Assembly: GCA_937861115.1 (NCBI GenBank) | Contig: CALMBD010000038.1 | Location: forward strand, 1-35,265 | Origin: an uncultured Bacteroidota bacterium | GTDB taxonomy: Bacteria > Bacteroidota > Bacteroidia > Chitinophagales > Saprospiraceae | Direction: 5' to 3' | Length of the DNA: 35,265 nt | Shown: one piece after another, positions 1 to 8,483 of the stretch | Position numbering within the stretch: the first letter of the stretch is position 1 | Layout: each line of letters begins with the position of its first letter | Made by a program: the position numbers and the translations under genes | Notes under the pieces: model-generated | What the model was told of the DNA's origin: nothing | Databases searched by the model: none | What the model saw: only the letters and a program-made list of their open reading frames with translations

Positions 1-2806
1 AGGCTGCTTCCGCTACGTTGGCTGTGCCGCTTTCCAGCAACGCTCTGGCGTTATTCAGGCGATGGGTACGGATCAGGTCGGATGGCGCCAGGTCGGTCAG
101 CGCCTTCATTTTGCGGAACAACTGCGAGCGGCTCATTCCCATTTTCCGGCACAGCTGCGGCAGCCCAAAATCCTCCTGCCGGTAGTTGGTTTCCACTATA
201 GCGCGCACCTTTTGCAGGAAACTGTCTTCCGGGTCGTCGGCCTGTACTTCTGGCGCAGCAGGTGACAGCACGTTTTGCTGGTATTTCAACTGCAATTTCT
301 TGCGGCTTTCGAGCAAGTTGGCCACCGTGAGCAACAATTCTTCCTGATGAAAGGGTTTGGACAGATAGGCATCCGCACCGCGCTGCAATCCGGCCAGGCG
401 ACTCTGCACATCGGCTTTGGCCGTCAATAAAACTATGGGAATATGGCTGCTGAACTCGTTGTTTTTCAAAGTTTCCAACACCTCAAACCCATCTTTGACG
501 GGCATCATCACGTCGCTGATAATGAGGTCGGGTACCGATTCGAGCGCTTTTTCTATGCCGGCCTCCCCATTGTAGGCAAATTCCAGGCTGTATGCCCGCC
601 CGCCGTAGTCGGTATCTCCCTGCAAACAAGTTGTCAGGTATTCCACCACATCGGGATTGTCCTCGATGAGGAGGATGGAGTAGCCATCGGTTTCTTCCCC
701 GGATGGGGTGGGTAGCGGACTGGTCATGGCAGTATTGACGCCTGCATTTACCAGATCGACCCAAGGCATTTCCTCCGGTTCACCGTGCTGTGTCACGGGC
801 AGTCGAACCCTGAATGTACTCCCTACCCCGACGGTGCTTTCCACCGAAATGTCGCCGCCCATGGCTTTTACCAGTTCTCGGGTCAGCGAAAGTCCGATAC
901 CGGTACCGCCTGCACCGGAGTGATCCTGATTGTTGGCCTGAAAATATCGTTCGAAAACATGCGGCAATGCTTCCGGTGGAATACCTGCACCGGTGTCCTC
1001 AACCGAAATATTGAGCCATTGCTCCACCAGGTCAACCCTCAACAACACTTTCCCGCCGGAAGGCGTGAATTTGATGGCATTCGACAGCAGGTTGTGTATA
1101 ATCTGTAACAAGCGCTCCGGGTCGTAGTCCATCACAATTTGCGCTTGTGCACTTTCAACCTTTACCAGCAGGTTTTGGGCGTTTGCCAGCGAGTGCAGAC
1201 TTTCGGCGATATACCGGATAAATGCCAGGACGTCGCCCTGAATGTACCGGAATTTCAAGGTATTGGACTCCAGTTTGGCCAGGTCGAGTATCTGGTTGAC
1301 AAGCCGCAGCAGGTTTTGGCCACTGCGTTGAATCAGCCTCAGTTGGCTGAGTTTCCCGGCATCGTTTTCCACTTTGGCCAATTGCTCGCCCATCCCCAGG
1401 ATCACCGTCAGGGGCGTCCGGAATTCATGGGTGATATTCGTAAAAAAGCGGCTTTTAAAATTATCCAGTTCCTGGAGGCGCTCCGCTTTCTCCTGTTGTT
1501 TTTCCTGAAGCAACCTGCTTTCCCGAAGTGCAAATTCGGCCTTTTGCTTCGCCTCCACCTGCTCTTTTTGCCGATAGGCCAAACCCAATGAAAATATCAG
1601 GATTTCAGCGATCGTGCAAACCTTGAGATAACCGACGGTGAAATCTGTTTGGAAAATCCTCGAAAACAAGGTCAGCAAGAATCCCAGGCAGATCACACCA
1701 ATCCCCGCTGTGATAAAATATCCCTTCGGGTCTCTGGTCCGGTACAAGGGGTAGATGAACAGGAACCCCGAAATGGTGACCAGTGCGATGTAGAAAATGG
1801 TCACACGGTCGTCAATCACATAGCTGAAATCATAGCGAAAGGCCAGGTAAATAAAAAGCACTATCAAAGGCGCACCAAGCCATATTACATACCGGAAATA
1901 CCGGTCCCACTTTGGAAGCAGGTGTTCCAAATCCAGAAAACTTCGGATGAACGCCAGCCAGGACATCAACCCCAGGTAAATGGCGCCTTTGAACAGGTTG
2001 AAATAGGCAGGATGGTCCGAAAAGACAAAGCCACCAATCCAGTCTTCCAGATCTTCGGAGATGTACGTCGTATAAACCACTACCATCAGCAGATACCCGG
2101 AATAGTAAATGTAGCTGCGGTCCTTGACGATGAAGAACTTGATGAGGTTGTAGAGCAACATCATCAGCACCAGACCGGCGAACAGGGCATTCATTGCCTT
2201 GGAATGCGCCAGTTTATGGTAAAAGACCGACAGGGGCTGCACATAGGTATTAAAAGTAGGTGGCAGGGCACTCCGTTCGCTCTCGCCCCGGAAGTACAGC
2301 GTCACTAACTCGCCAGGAGGGAGCTGCAATTTGAACCAGGTGCCATTTCTTGTCGGGGCAAATTTTTTCCGGTGGGCAGGGACAAAAGTGCCGTTGACTT
2401 CGGACGTCCAGGTTCCATTTTCCGCCAATCTGTAAAGCGTGATTTGGGTGAACGTATTGGTAAAATTCAGCACCCATTCGCTGTGCATCTCCCCCTCGGG
2501 CAAGCGGTTCTCCAATTGTATCTTGCCCCAGTAAATCTGGTGGCTCTGTGGCTCGAATGTTTTGTCGGGAAATGCCACAAACCGGTCTTGCAACCGCGGC
2601 TGCACGATGTCCCCGATGGTGTATCTTCTGTCATCGTCGGGCAAAATCTGTATGAACTCCCGGATACCGTGGTTGTTGGAGTTGTTCAGGATGAGGGTTT
2701 GGGAACTCGGGCCGGTTGTGGGGCCGGGGTCAGAAGGGGCATTGCAACCGACCAACAGCAACGTACAACCCAAAAAATAATAAATATTTTTTCCGAACAT
2801 GGACAT
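1..2806 (-). CDS. Hybrid 7TM-DISM sensor kinase / response regulator / AraC protein, 3' end cut by window edge
   Basis: One open frame runs from an ATG at 2806 to base 1 with no stop, giving 935 residues; the missing end is probably the last part of the AraC DNA-binding domain. Order of parts: a lipoprotein-like signal with the lipobox LVGC (Cys21); a periplasmic 7TMR-DISMED2-like beta domain (about 30-180); about seven membrane helices (about 195-400); a short coiled coil; a HisKA domain with the H-box HEFRTPLT (His460); a HATPase domain with the N-box around Asn576 and the G-boxes DTGAGIP and GTGIGLSL; a receiver domain with phospho-acceptor Asp765 in SDVMMP; and an AraC helix-turn-helix starting near 875. 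Such one-piece systems sense a periplasmic or membrane signal and directly regulate genes, usually neighbours. The target would lie left of the window or upstream at 3058. Start choice: a second in-frame ATG at 2800 is equally possible. A lipobox in front of a 7TM kinase is unusual. Domain order is certain, the ligand unknown. Confidence 0.93.
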   Translation of the reverse strand, partial: MSMFGKNIYYFLGCTLLLVGCNAPSDPGPTTGPSSQTLILNNSNNHGIREFIQILPDDDRRYTIGDIVQPRLQDRFVAFPDKTFEPQSHQIYWGKIQLENRLPEGEMHSEWVLNFTNTFTQITLYRLAENGTWTSEVNGTFVPAHRKKFAPTRNGTWFKLQLPPGELVTLYFRGESERSALPPTFNTYVQPLSVFYHKLAHSKAMNALFAGLVLMMLLYNLIKFFIVKDRSYIYYSGYLLMVVVYTTYISEDLEDWIGGFVFSDHPAYFNLFKGAIYLGLMSWLAFIRSFLDLEHLLPKWDRYFRYVIWLGAPLIVLFIYLAFRYDFSYVIDDRVTIFYIALVTISGFLFIYPLYRTRDPKGYFITAGIGVICLGFLLTLFSRIFQTDFTVGYLKVCTIAEILIFSLGLAYRQKEQVEAKQKAEFALRESRLLQEKQQEKAERLQELDNFKSRFFTNITHEFRTPLTVILGMGEQLAKVENDAGKLSQLRLIQRSGQNLLRLVNQILDLAKLESNTLKFRYIQGDVLAFIRYIAESLHSLANAQNLLVKVESAQAQIVMDYDPERLLQIIHNLLSNAIKFTPSGGKVLLRVDLVEQWLNISVEDTGAGIPPEALPHVFERYFQANNQDHSGAGGTGIGLSLTRELVKAMGGDISVESTVGVGSTFRVRLPVTQHGEPEEMPWVDLVNAGVNTAMTSPLPTPSGEETDGYSILLIEDNPDVVEYLTTCLQGDTDYGGRAYSLEFAYNGEAGIEKALESVPDLIISDVMMPVKDGFEVLETLKNNEFSSHIPIVLLTAKADVQSRLAGLQRGADAYLSKPFHQEELLLTVANLLESRKKLQLKYQQNVLSPAAPEVQADDPEDSFLQKVRAIVETNYRQEDFGLPQLCRKMGMSRSQLFRKMKALTDLAPSDLIRTHRLNNARALLESGTANVAEAA

Positions 2807-3057
2807 TTGTATAAAAGCAATTTGCCCAGGTATGAACCCTGATCACTTAAAGTTAAAACAAATATCTGAAAACAACCCGCATGCACTTGTCTTTTTGCGG
2901 AACTGTCCGCTCTCTCAACGATGCGCATAGGATCAAAAAAAATCAGACACATGGCATTTATCCAAATTCAGCATACTTTTGGAAGCACCCAAACATAACT
3001 CCGGCATGACAAAACCAATCCAATCTCCAAAGATTTTTCACCCAAAAAAGCGATTAA

Positions 3058-3534
3058 ATGCAGGAATTTCCCAGATTTTCGTGCAGTTACTTCAAAAAAG
3101 ACCAGGGCATGCAGTCCAGCCAAATGTGGTGGGTGTGGCTGGTCTTTGCCCTCTCGATCATTTTGACCGGGGTGCTTGAAAGTTTTGTTTTTGCACTCCT
3201 GGGCTTTGGAGGGCTGATTTTCTCTTACTGGAAAGTATTTGGCGGTCACACTTCCAAAGCCGTTTTCCAGGTCGAAAGCAGGGGATTTACCATCGACATC
3301 TTATCGGCGAGCAAAGAAGTCGAGGTTGGGAAACACCGGTTTTTGTGGGAAGAACTCGAGTCTTTCTCCTTTTATTCAGGGGAAAATAACTCGGACGATG
3401 AACTATTGCTAAAATATTTCTCGGGAGAAGAAATAAAATTGTCGGGCGAGGAAATGAAACTTTTGAATGATTATTTAAAGAGCAATTTTCCCGAAAAAAG
3501 GGAAAAAAATACCTGGAACACCCCGTTTACATAA
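3058..3534 (+). CDS. Small two-helix membrane protein, PH-like cytosolic part
   Basis: Encodes 158 residues, or 141 if the in-frame ATG at 3109 is used, which places the membrane hairpin right at the N-terminus. Two closely spaced hydrophobic segments (about 24-40 and 42-60) are followed by a soluble part rich in beta strands that ends in a helix. This layout resembles small YcxB-like or bacterial PH-domain membrane proteins, but I do not recognise a family with certainty. The codon and base use is AT-rich, like the metallo-beta-lactamase 62 bases downstream on the same strand, so the two may have arrived together or be co-transcribed. No function can be given. Confidence 0.65.
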   Translation: MQEFPRFSCSYFKKDQGMQSSQMWWVWLVFALSIILTGVLESFVFALLGFGGLIFSYWKVFGGHTSKAVFQVESRGFTIDILSASKEVEVGKHRFLWEELESFSFYSGENNSDDELLLKYFSGEEIKLSGEEMKLLNDYLKSNFPEKREKNTWNTPFT

Positions 3535-3596
3535 AAAGGAGAATCAGGCAGATAAAAAAGGACAACTTCACGATAGCCAATAAAAGAAATCCGACA

Positions 3597-4334
3597 ATGA
3601 ATCCAGGAATGTACATTATAGTAATCCTTCTTTCAGTTTTTCTATGCTGCAAGATTCAGAAGAGCATTTCAATTTATGAAAGCCCCAATTTAAAAGTAGA
3701 AAAACTGACCGGGCATACTTTTCGGCACATATCTTATCTTTCAACAGAGGATTTTGGAAAGGTCAGTTGCAACGGAATGATAGTTATCGATGGCAGCGAA
3801 GCATTGGTTTTTGATACGCCCACAAATGACCGTGACTCCAAAGAACTCATAGAATGGGTAGAGAAAACCCTGGATTGCAAGGTAATTGGCGTTGTTGTCA
3901 CCCATTTTCATGGCGATTGCCTGGGTGGTTTAAACGAATTTCATCAAAGAAATATCCCTTCGTATGCTTCTTTTAAAACGATTGAACTGGCAAAATCAGA
4001 CAGCGTTCAAATCCCGCAATATGGATTTGAGCACTATCTGGAGATACAGGTTGGAGATAAAAAAGTAGTAAATGAATTTTTGGGAGAAGGACACACCAGC
4101 GATAACATTGTATCTTATTTTCCGGATGAAAAAGTGTTGTTTGGCGGGTGCCTGATTAAAGCATCCGGAGCAAGTAAAGGATATTTAGGAGATGCCAATA
4201 CCAGTGAATGGTCGAATACCGTTCAGGCAGTAAAATCCAGGTATGGAAAAGCAAGGGTAATTATTCCGGGTCACGGCGATCCGGGTAATTCGGACTTACT
4301 GGATTACACTATTGAGTTGTTTAAAAAAGAATAA
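3597..4334 (+). CDS. Subclass B1 metallo-beta-lactamase (CcrA-like)
   Basis: A 245-residue protein with an N-terminal hydrophobic export signal (about 5-19), expected in the periplasm. All six B1 zinc ligands can be placed: His103, His105 and Asp107 in the motif THFHGDCLGGL, His166 in GEGHTSDNIV, Cys185 in LFGGCLIK, and His226 in IPGHGDPG. Lys188, three after the Cys, matches the B1 substrate-carboxylate lysine. The HFHGDC...GGL and GHxSDNIV blocks recall Bacteroides CcrA. At the position where CcrA and IMP carry Asn (in GN-L/I-x-DA), this protein has Tyr196 in GYLGDA, as I recall for BlaB/IND enzymes. The length is typical of B1 enzymes. The gene is AT-rich compared with its flanks (about one third GC in the first line of the gene), which suggests transfer. 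No mobile element is visible beside it. Hydrolysis of carbapenems is likely from the family but not shown by sequence alone. Confidence 0.92.
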   Translation: MNPGMYIIVILLSVFLCCKIQKSISIYESPNLKVEKLTGHTFRHISYLSTEDFGKVSCNGMIVIDGSEALVFDTPTNDRDSKELIEWVEKTLDCKVIGVVVTHFHGDCLGGLNEFHQRNIPSYASFKTIELAKSDSVQIPQYGFEHYLEIQVGDKKVVNEFLGEGHTSDNIVSYFPDEKVLFGGCLIKASGASKGYLGDANTSEWSNTVQAVKSRYGKARVIIPGHGDPGNSDLLDYTIELFKKE

Positions 4335-4409
4335 GAGTCCATAACAAGGTATATGGAATCACTCCCTCAGCGACCTTATCAGCCGACAGGATGCAATGGA
4401 ATGATGCTA

Positions 4410-5324
4410 TCACTTTTTCAATATCCGTTGCAACTGCCTGGCCGTTTTAAACCCGCATTTTGAGGCGATGTACTCGATGGTATATTCGGGGTTGTTCAGC
4501 ATCGTACTGGCATATTCCCTACGCAACATGGTCAGGTATTCCAGAACGGTAGAACCGGTCTTTTCCTTAAAAACCCTGCTCAGGTTTCTCGGGCTCATGC
4601 CCACATGAGCGGCAAGCGATTCAATACTGTTTTCCTTTGAAAGGTTGTCTATCATGTAATCCTGTACTTCGTGGACCTGCGGGTTGATATGATTCCTGTA
4701 GTCGAGGTAAACACTTTGCTGTTTGTGTCTTCCACTTCTTCGGTGGTACACGACAAGTCCCCGCGCCACCTTGTGCGTGAAAAGCGCCCCTTTCAGGCTC
4801 TCCAGGACGGCGAGCGCCAAATCGATACCGGCGCTGATGCCGGCACTGGTGTAAACATTGTTGCTTTTCACATACAGGATATCCTCAACCACCCTCGCCT
4901 CCGGAAATTGTTGTTGCAGCTCATGCACCCTGCGCCAGTGCGTGGTGCATTCTGTATTTGTCAGCAAACCGGCATGGCCCAGGGCGAATGCCCCGTTGCA
5001 TATCGAGCAGACGGTGATGTGGTTGTCCGAGCATTCTTTCAGCCAGTCAAAAAATGCCCTTTCCGCCTTAAAGGAGATACTCCTGACGTATTCGCAGTCC
5101 ATGCCGGGCACAAAGACATAATCGCCTTCCTTCAATTTTGCCTCTTTAAAACTTGCCAGTTTCCCGAATCCAAGACCCGCGGTGCTGACCGGGGTTTCCT
5201 GAAATTGATAAAACTCAAGTTCCGTCTCGAAACCATAAAATATGGCTTCGGTGAATACCTGTACAGGGCCCGCCAAATCGAGCAGTTCAACGGTAGGCGG
5301 TATGATAAAGGCCATTTTTCTCAT
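4410..5324 (-). CDS. GlxA-type regulator: DJ-1/PfpI domain plus AraC helix-turn-helix
   Basis: Encodes 304 residues from the ATG at 5324; an upstream in-frame ATG at 5375 would add 17 residues of no recognisable character. Residues about 1-185 form a DJ-1/PfpI (class I glutamine-amidotransferase-like) fold. Cys109 lies in the nucleophile-elbow motif VCSICNGAFALGHAG, followed by the TTHW motif with His129. Residues about 210-304 carry an AraC-type DNA-binding domain with both helix-turn-helix units (SLAAHVGMSPRNLSRVFKE and IEYIASKCGFKTARQLQ). In the GlxA/FtrA/CdhR family the DJ-1 part is a ligand sensor rather than an enzyme. The gene converges on the metallo-beta-lactamase and is transcribed away from the exported-protein gene at 5457. 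Its regulon is unknown. Direct GGACAA repeats at 7014-7040 are one conceivable AraC-type site in the window. Confidence 0.92.
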   Translation of the reverse strand: MRKMAFIIPPTVELLDLAGPVQVFTEAIFYGFETELEFYQFQETPVSTAGLGFGKLASFKEAKLKEGDYVFVPGMDCEYVRSISFKAERAFFDWLKECSDNHITVCSICNGAFALGHAGLLTNTECTTHWRRVHELQQQFPEARVVEDILYVKSNNVYTSAGISAGIDLALAVLESLKGALFTHKVARGLVVYHRRSGRHKQQSVYLDYRNHINPQVHEVQDYMIDNLSKENSIESLAAHVGMSPRNLSRVFKEKTGSTVLEYLTMLRREYASTMLNNPEYTIEYIASKCGFKTARQLQRILKK

Positions 5325-5456
5325 GCTGTTTGAATTATTGCCGCGCATCGGCGCCGTATAAAAGGGTTGCTGCAAACTAAATGATATTCCGACGGATGTG
5401 AATTATCAGGAGACACTGAAGGACACATGCCAACCTCTTCAGCGTCTCGCTGACCA

Positions 5457-6071
5457 TCAGATTATTTTTATACCGATTCCAAACTCCAGTGCAATATTAT
5501 CCATATTTCCGTCCAAATATTGAACATCAGAACCTTTAACAGGCCAGGGGTATAGCGGCACATACACTCGCCAGGTGAAGAAATATTTTTTCCATCCCCG
5601 CTTCATGCTATACATCATGCCATAGTCGGGACTGAAAGCGGTGATGGTAGCACTCACCTTGTCAAAACGCTCGTCATCCAGCGTTTCCTTGTAGGTGGTG
5701 TACTTGACGCCAACCATCAATAAAAACGTATGCGAGTGTTTTTTTGAATAAAACGTCGTGCCGACACCGATTTTCTGGTTGATCGAATAATTGTAACTCG
5801 TTTTTATATGATTAAAATACCGCTGGGTTACATTGTTGATATTAAAGGAAGTATGTGCCGCAAGGCTAAGGTGCCTGCGCGGGTTCCATTGTATCAGATT
5901 CGTAACAAGGAGGTCCGTACCGAAATTTGTATGAATCCCGATGGCCGGTTCCACAGTTAATAGTCGCGCCTTTGAAGGCTCGTTTATCTCTACTGTAGTG
6001 CCTTTTTGAGCCACCCCGCAGGCGCCGGGCAAAAGAAAAACCAGGAGGAAAAAATATTTCAGAAAGTTCAT
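5457..6071 (-). CDS. Exported beta-rich protein, likely outer-membrane barrel
   Basis: A 204-residue protein with a clear Sec signal (about 1-21, cleaved after GVAQ or nearby). The mature part is built of short amphipathic strands with alternating aromatic and polar residues (for example HLSLAAHTSFNIN, KIGVGTTFYSKK, TFLLMVGVKYTTY). It ends in a strand rich in Ile and Gly. This pattern fits a small 8-stranded outer-membrane beta barrel of the kind common in Bacteroidota. I do not recognise a named family. It follows the esterase gene by 42 bases on the same strand, so the two are probably co-transcribed from upstream of 6938. Function unknown. Confidence 0.8.
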   Translation of the reverse strand: MNFLKYFFLLVFLLPGACGVAQKGTTVEINEPSKARLLTVEPAIGIHTNFGTDLLVTNLIQWNPRRHLSLAAHTSFNINNVTQRYFNHIKTSYNYSINQKIGVGTTFYSKKHSHTFLLMVGVKYTTYKETLDDERFDKVSATITAFSPDYGMMYSMKRGWKKYFFTWRVYVPLYPWPVKGSDVQYLDGNMDNIALEFGIGIKII

Positions 6072-6113
6072 GATTTGTATTTTAAAGATTTTTGAAAAGT
6101 GTGGACATCAGGG

Positions 6114-6938
6114 TTACCTGTTTTGAAAATAGTAGTTCAGTCCTTTGATCATGTTCGGATGTTCCGAGCCGCGGTGTCCCAGGTCTTCCTCTGTATTTTT
6201 CTCCAGTTTGATCTGTGTGTAGTTGTCGCGAAGCAATTGGTAAAACGCCTCAAAAGGCGCCTGCATCCTGCCGGCATTTTCGGCCCCGCCTATTCCCATG
6301 AATACCAGTTGGGCCCTGTCTTTATTTTCGGCCCGGTTGTCCTTTTCAAACTGGAGCGACACCAGGTCGTCAAACCACAGCGACGGGCTGAGCAAAATGT
6401 AGTTGCCGAACAATTTATTGCCGGTACAAAAAGCGTAGGCCCCAAACAGGCCTCCATAGGAATGGCCTAGAATAACGCGGCTGCTGCGAGCCGTATCCAC
6501 GGCAAGGTTCTCCTCCATCTCCGGAATCAACTGTTTTTCAATAAAATTCAGGAATTCCGGGCCGCCGCCGGTTACGGAACTGACTTTTGTCGGGGTGTAA
6601 TCGATGCTCCGGTCCTTTCCGTAGCCGATACTTATCACCACGGCGTTCGCCACGGCAAGTCGGTCCGAAATTTCCCGGCACTTGTTGGATACAAAATCGA
6701 AATTTTCCTCCCCATCCAGAACATAGATGGAGGCGTACTTTTCAACTCCGGGATTGTAATTCGAAGGCAGTCCCACCTTGATGTTGTACGTTGCGCCGTT
6801 GGCGGTTGACTGAAGCACAAATTCACGCGTCAGCGCAGGGTCGAATGCCTCCTTGTTGCAGGAACTGAACAGGAAAACAAGCATCAGGGCACTCGCGAGC
6901 AAAGGCATTGCTTTAAACATTACTGCATGGTATTTCAT
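6114..6938 (-). CDS. Lipoprotein alpha/beta-hydrolase, esterase D/Fes-like family
   Basis: Encodes 274 residues. The N-terminus carries a lipoprotein signal with the lipobox FSSC (Cys27). The rest has the fold signature of the putative esterase family (Fes/IroE/YbbA-like): an early beta-sandwich-like strand region, the strand IYVLDGEENF near 71-80, and the nucleophile motif GHSYGG with Ser160. The likely catalytic His260 follows in GSEHPN near the C-terminus. This family cleaves carboxyl esters such as siderophore trilactones or acetylated substrates. Here the enzyme would sit on the periplasmic or outer-membrane face as a lipoprotein. It is the first gene of a probable two-gene unit with the barrel protein at 5457-6071. 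A promoter-like CACCTTTG lies on the minus strand at 6984-6991. The substrate is unknown. Confidence 0.87.
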   Translation of the reverse strand: MKYHAVMFKAMPLLASALMLVFLFSSCNKEAFDPALTREFVLQSTANGATYNIKVGLPSNYNPGVEKYASIYVLDGEENFDFVSNKCREISDRLAVANAVVISIGYGKDRSIDYTPTKVSSVTGGGPEFLNFIEKQLIPEMEENLAVDTARSSRVILGHSYGGLFGAYAFCTGNKLFGNYILLSPSLWFDDLVSLQFEKDNRAENKDRAQLVFMGIGGAENAGRMQAPFEAFYQLLRDNYTQIKLEKNTEEDLGHRGSEHPNMIKGLNYYFQNR

Positions 6939-7251
6939 ACTTATTTTAATTTGAAATGGTTTAGTTTGTCACCATTGACGATGCAAAGGTGAGGCCTGCA
7001 AAAGCGCATAAAAGGACAAGTACAGGTCAGAAACGGACAACTTGTCTTCCGGCGCCTTGCGGGACATATCGGTACACGCTTCTGGATTTGTAAGCAGTGT
7101 TCCCAATACGTCCAAAATCATTTTTATATATTTGGGATATGTAAGGGCCCTGGATCAGAGGCGATCCGGCCTGTGCGGCGCGGTGTGGGGAGTGGCCGTA
7201 CCGGAAGGATCAGGAATCAAGCAATTTTATATTGCGATAAACTTGTTAGCC
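6939..7251. promoter_or_regulatory. Divergent control region between esterase and cupin genes
   Basis: These 313 bases hold no convincing gene. An open frame in phase with the cupin extends back to 7042, but it lacks cupin-like or signal-like sequence and overlaps promoter-like DNA. On the minus strand CACCTTTG (6984-6991) resembles the Bacteroidota -7 box for the esterase. On the plus strand TATATTTG (7127-7134) is a full match for the cupin. Two direct copies of GGACAA start at 7014 and 7035, exactly 21 bases apart, a spacing typical of AraC-family half-sites. GACAAGT and ACTTGTC (7015-7021 and 7039-7045) also form a 7-bp inverted pair. Confidence 0.45.
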
Positions 7252-7794
7252 ATGTCAGTTAAAACGCTCAAAATCAACAAAAACGGAGAGATTCTCATCA
7301 TCACAACGTCAGGCTCGGAAAACGGCGGCGCGATGACTGAATTTGAAGGAAAAGACGAACCGGGCATAGGCCCGCCTATGCATATTCACTTTTTGCAGGA
7401 GGAGAAGATAAAAGTGCTGAAAGGAAGCATGAGGGTAAAGTCCGATTCGGAAGAATTCAGCATGAAAGCCGGTGATGAACGCATATTTGCAGCCGGGGTG
7501 GCGCATCAATTCTGGAACGACGGGAAGGAACAAAATCATTATGCCGGCTACCTGAAACCTTCGTACAACTGGGAGTACATCATTGAGCGCGTTTATGACT
7601 CCGCAAATGCCTCCAACGATATCAAACCTGCCCCTTTTGACGCCGCATTTCTGTTGACCAGGTACAAGTCCGAGATTGATTTACTGGTGATACCCAAACC
7701 TGTAAAAATGTTTGTCTTTCCGGTTCTGTACCTGCTCGGAATGTTACTGGGCAAGTTTAATAAATATAAAGGCGCCCCTGCGCCGTTCAGGTAA
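7252..7794 (+). CDS. Cupin-domain protein with C-terminal membrane segment
   Basis: A 180-residue protein from the ATG at 7252. The frame is open further upstream to 7042, but the cupin fold begins right at MSVKTLKI and the upstream stretch contains a promoter-like box. Residues about 10-110 form one cupin barrel: the PPMHIHFLQEEKIKVLKGSM block supplies two His and a Glu of motif 1, and AGVAHQFWND supplies the His of motif 2, so a metal site is likely. After the cupin a region with a hydrophobic helix (about 145-165, PVKMFVFPVLYLLGMLLG) may anchor the protein in the membrane, which is uncommon for cupins. It is followed 38 bases later by the DinB-like gene. No specific reaction can be assigned. 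Confidence 0.85.
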   Translation: MSVKTLKINKNGEILIITTSGSENGGAMTEFEGKDEPGIGPPMHIHFLQEEKIKVLKGSMRVKSDSEEFSMKAGDERIFAAGVAHQFWNDGKEQNHYAGYLKPSYNWEYIIERVYDSANASNDIKPAPFDAAFLLTRYKSEIDLLVIPKPVKMFVFPVLYLLGMLLGKFNKYKGAPAPFR

Positions 7795-7832
7795 TCTTTA
7801 GTGTCTTCTGCAACAATCTGAACAACCACAAT

Positions 7833-8357
7833 ATGCTCCTTGCCGACTTTAATAAAACACTCGATATATGGATGGAAGCACTCCCGCATTACGACATTGA
7901 ATCGCTGCGGATGAAGCCGACCCCTTCGGACTGGTCGATGGGCCAACTTTATATGCATATATTAAACGAGACAACCTGGTATTTTGAGCAAATCGGGTTA
8001 TGTTTTTCCCAACCCGAACATGCGGACGAGGAAATGCTGGAAAGCGCAAAAACGATGTTTCATAACAATTCGTTTCCAGACGAAATCATAAAAGGGGATC
8101 CCTTGCTTTCGGAAAACGTAAAACAGCCTGAAGACATTCAGTCTTTACTGTACGCATTTCAACAACTCAAGGCAAACGCGACTGATATTTGGGCAAAAAT
8201 TAAGACGTCGGAAATTTACGGAAAATCCCGACATCCCGGATTTCAGTTTTTAGATCCCGGGGAATGGTTTCAGTTTGCTGAAATGCATATGCGGCACCAC
8301 CTGAAACAAAAAAGCAGAATCGATGCCTTTCTGGGTAGTCAACCTAGCCCATATTGA
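7833..8357 (+). CDS. DinB-like four-helix metalloprotein
   Basis: A 174-residue, almost entirely helical protein. The family pattern of DinB/DfsB-like proteins is visible: an N-terminal helix ending in the W-S-M-G-Q-L-Y-M-H block with His42, and a late helix with EMHMRHHLKQ (His152 and His155/His156). These give the three-His metal site of the family. The length is typical (150-180). Characterised relatives are thiol-S-transferases that use bacillithiol or mycothiol, but many members are unassigned. It lies 38 bases after the cupin on the same strand, and the two could share a transcript. It is unrelated to DNA polymerase IV, which is also called DinB. Confidence 0.85.
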   Translation: MLLADFNKTLDIWMEALPHYDIESLRMKPTPSDWSMGQLYMHILNETTWYFEQIGLCFSQPEHADEEMLESAKTMFHNNSFPDEIIKGDPLLSENVKQPEDIQSLLYAFQQLKANATDIWAKIKTSEIYGKSRHPGFQFLDPGEWFQFAEMHMRHHLKQKSRIDAFLGSQPSPY

Positions 8358-8444
8358 GCGGGTGGAGACCCTGCCGGATCTTCTGTCGGGCAAGATCAAA
8401 TAAGGCAAGTTGGAAATATCCGGGAAAATCCCCTCCCAAAGCCG

Positions 8445-8452
8445 TACCTTTG
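8445..8452 (+). promoter_or_regulatory. Promoter -7 box (TACCTTTG) for ABC-F gene
   Basis: TACCTTTG is an exact match to the Bacteroidota -7 consensus TAnnTTTG and lies 31 bases before the ABC-F start codon. No convincing -33 element at the normal spacing was found. Confidence 0.55.
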
Positions 8453-8483
8453 CGGCCGTTTTCAAAATCATATATCCACTTCG

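Noticed and set aside
7833-8357. DNA polymerase IV (also called DinB)
   Set aside because: The protein is 174 residues with the DinB/DfsB four-helix pattern, not a Y-family polymerase.
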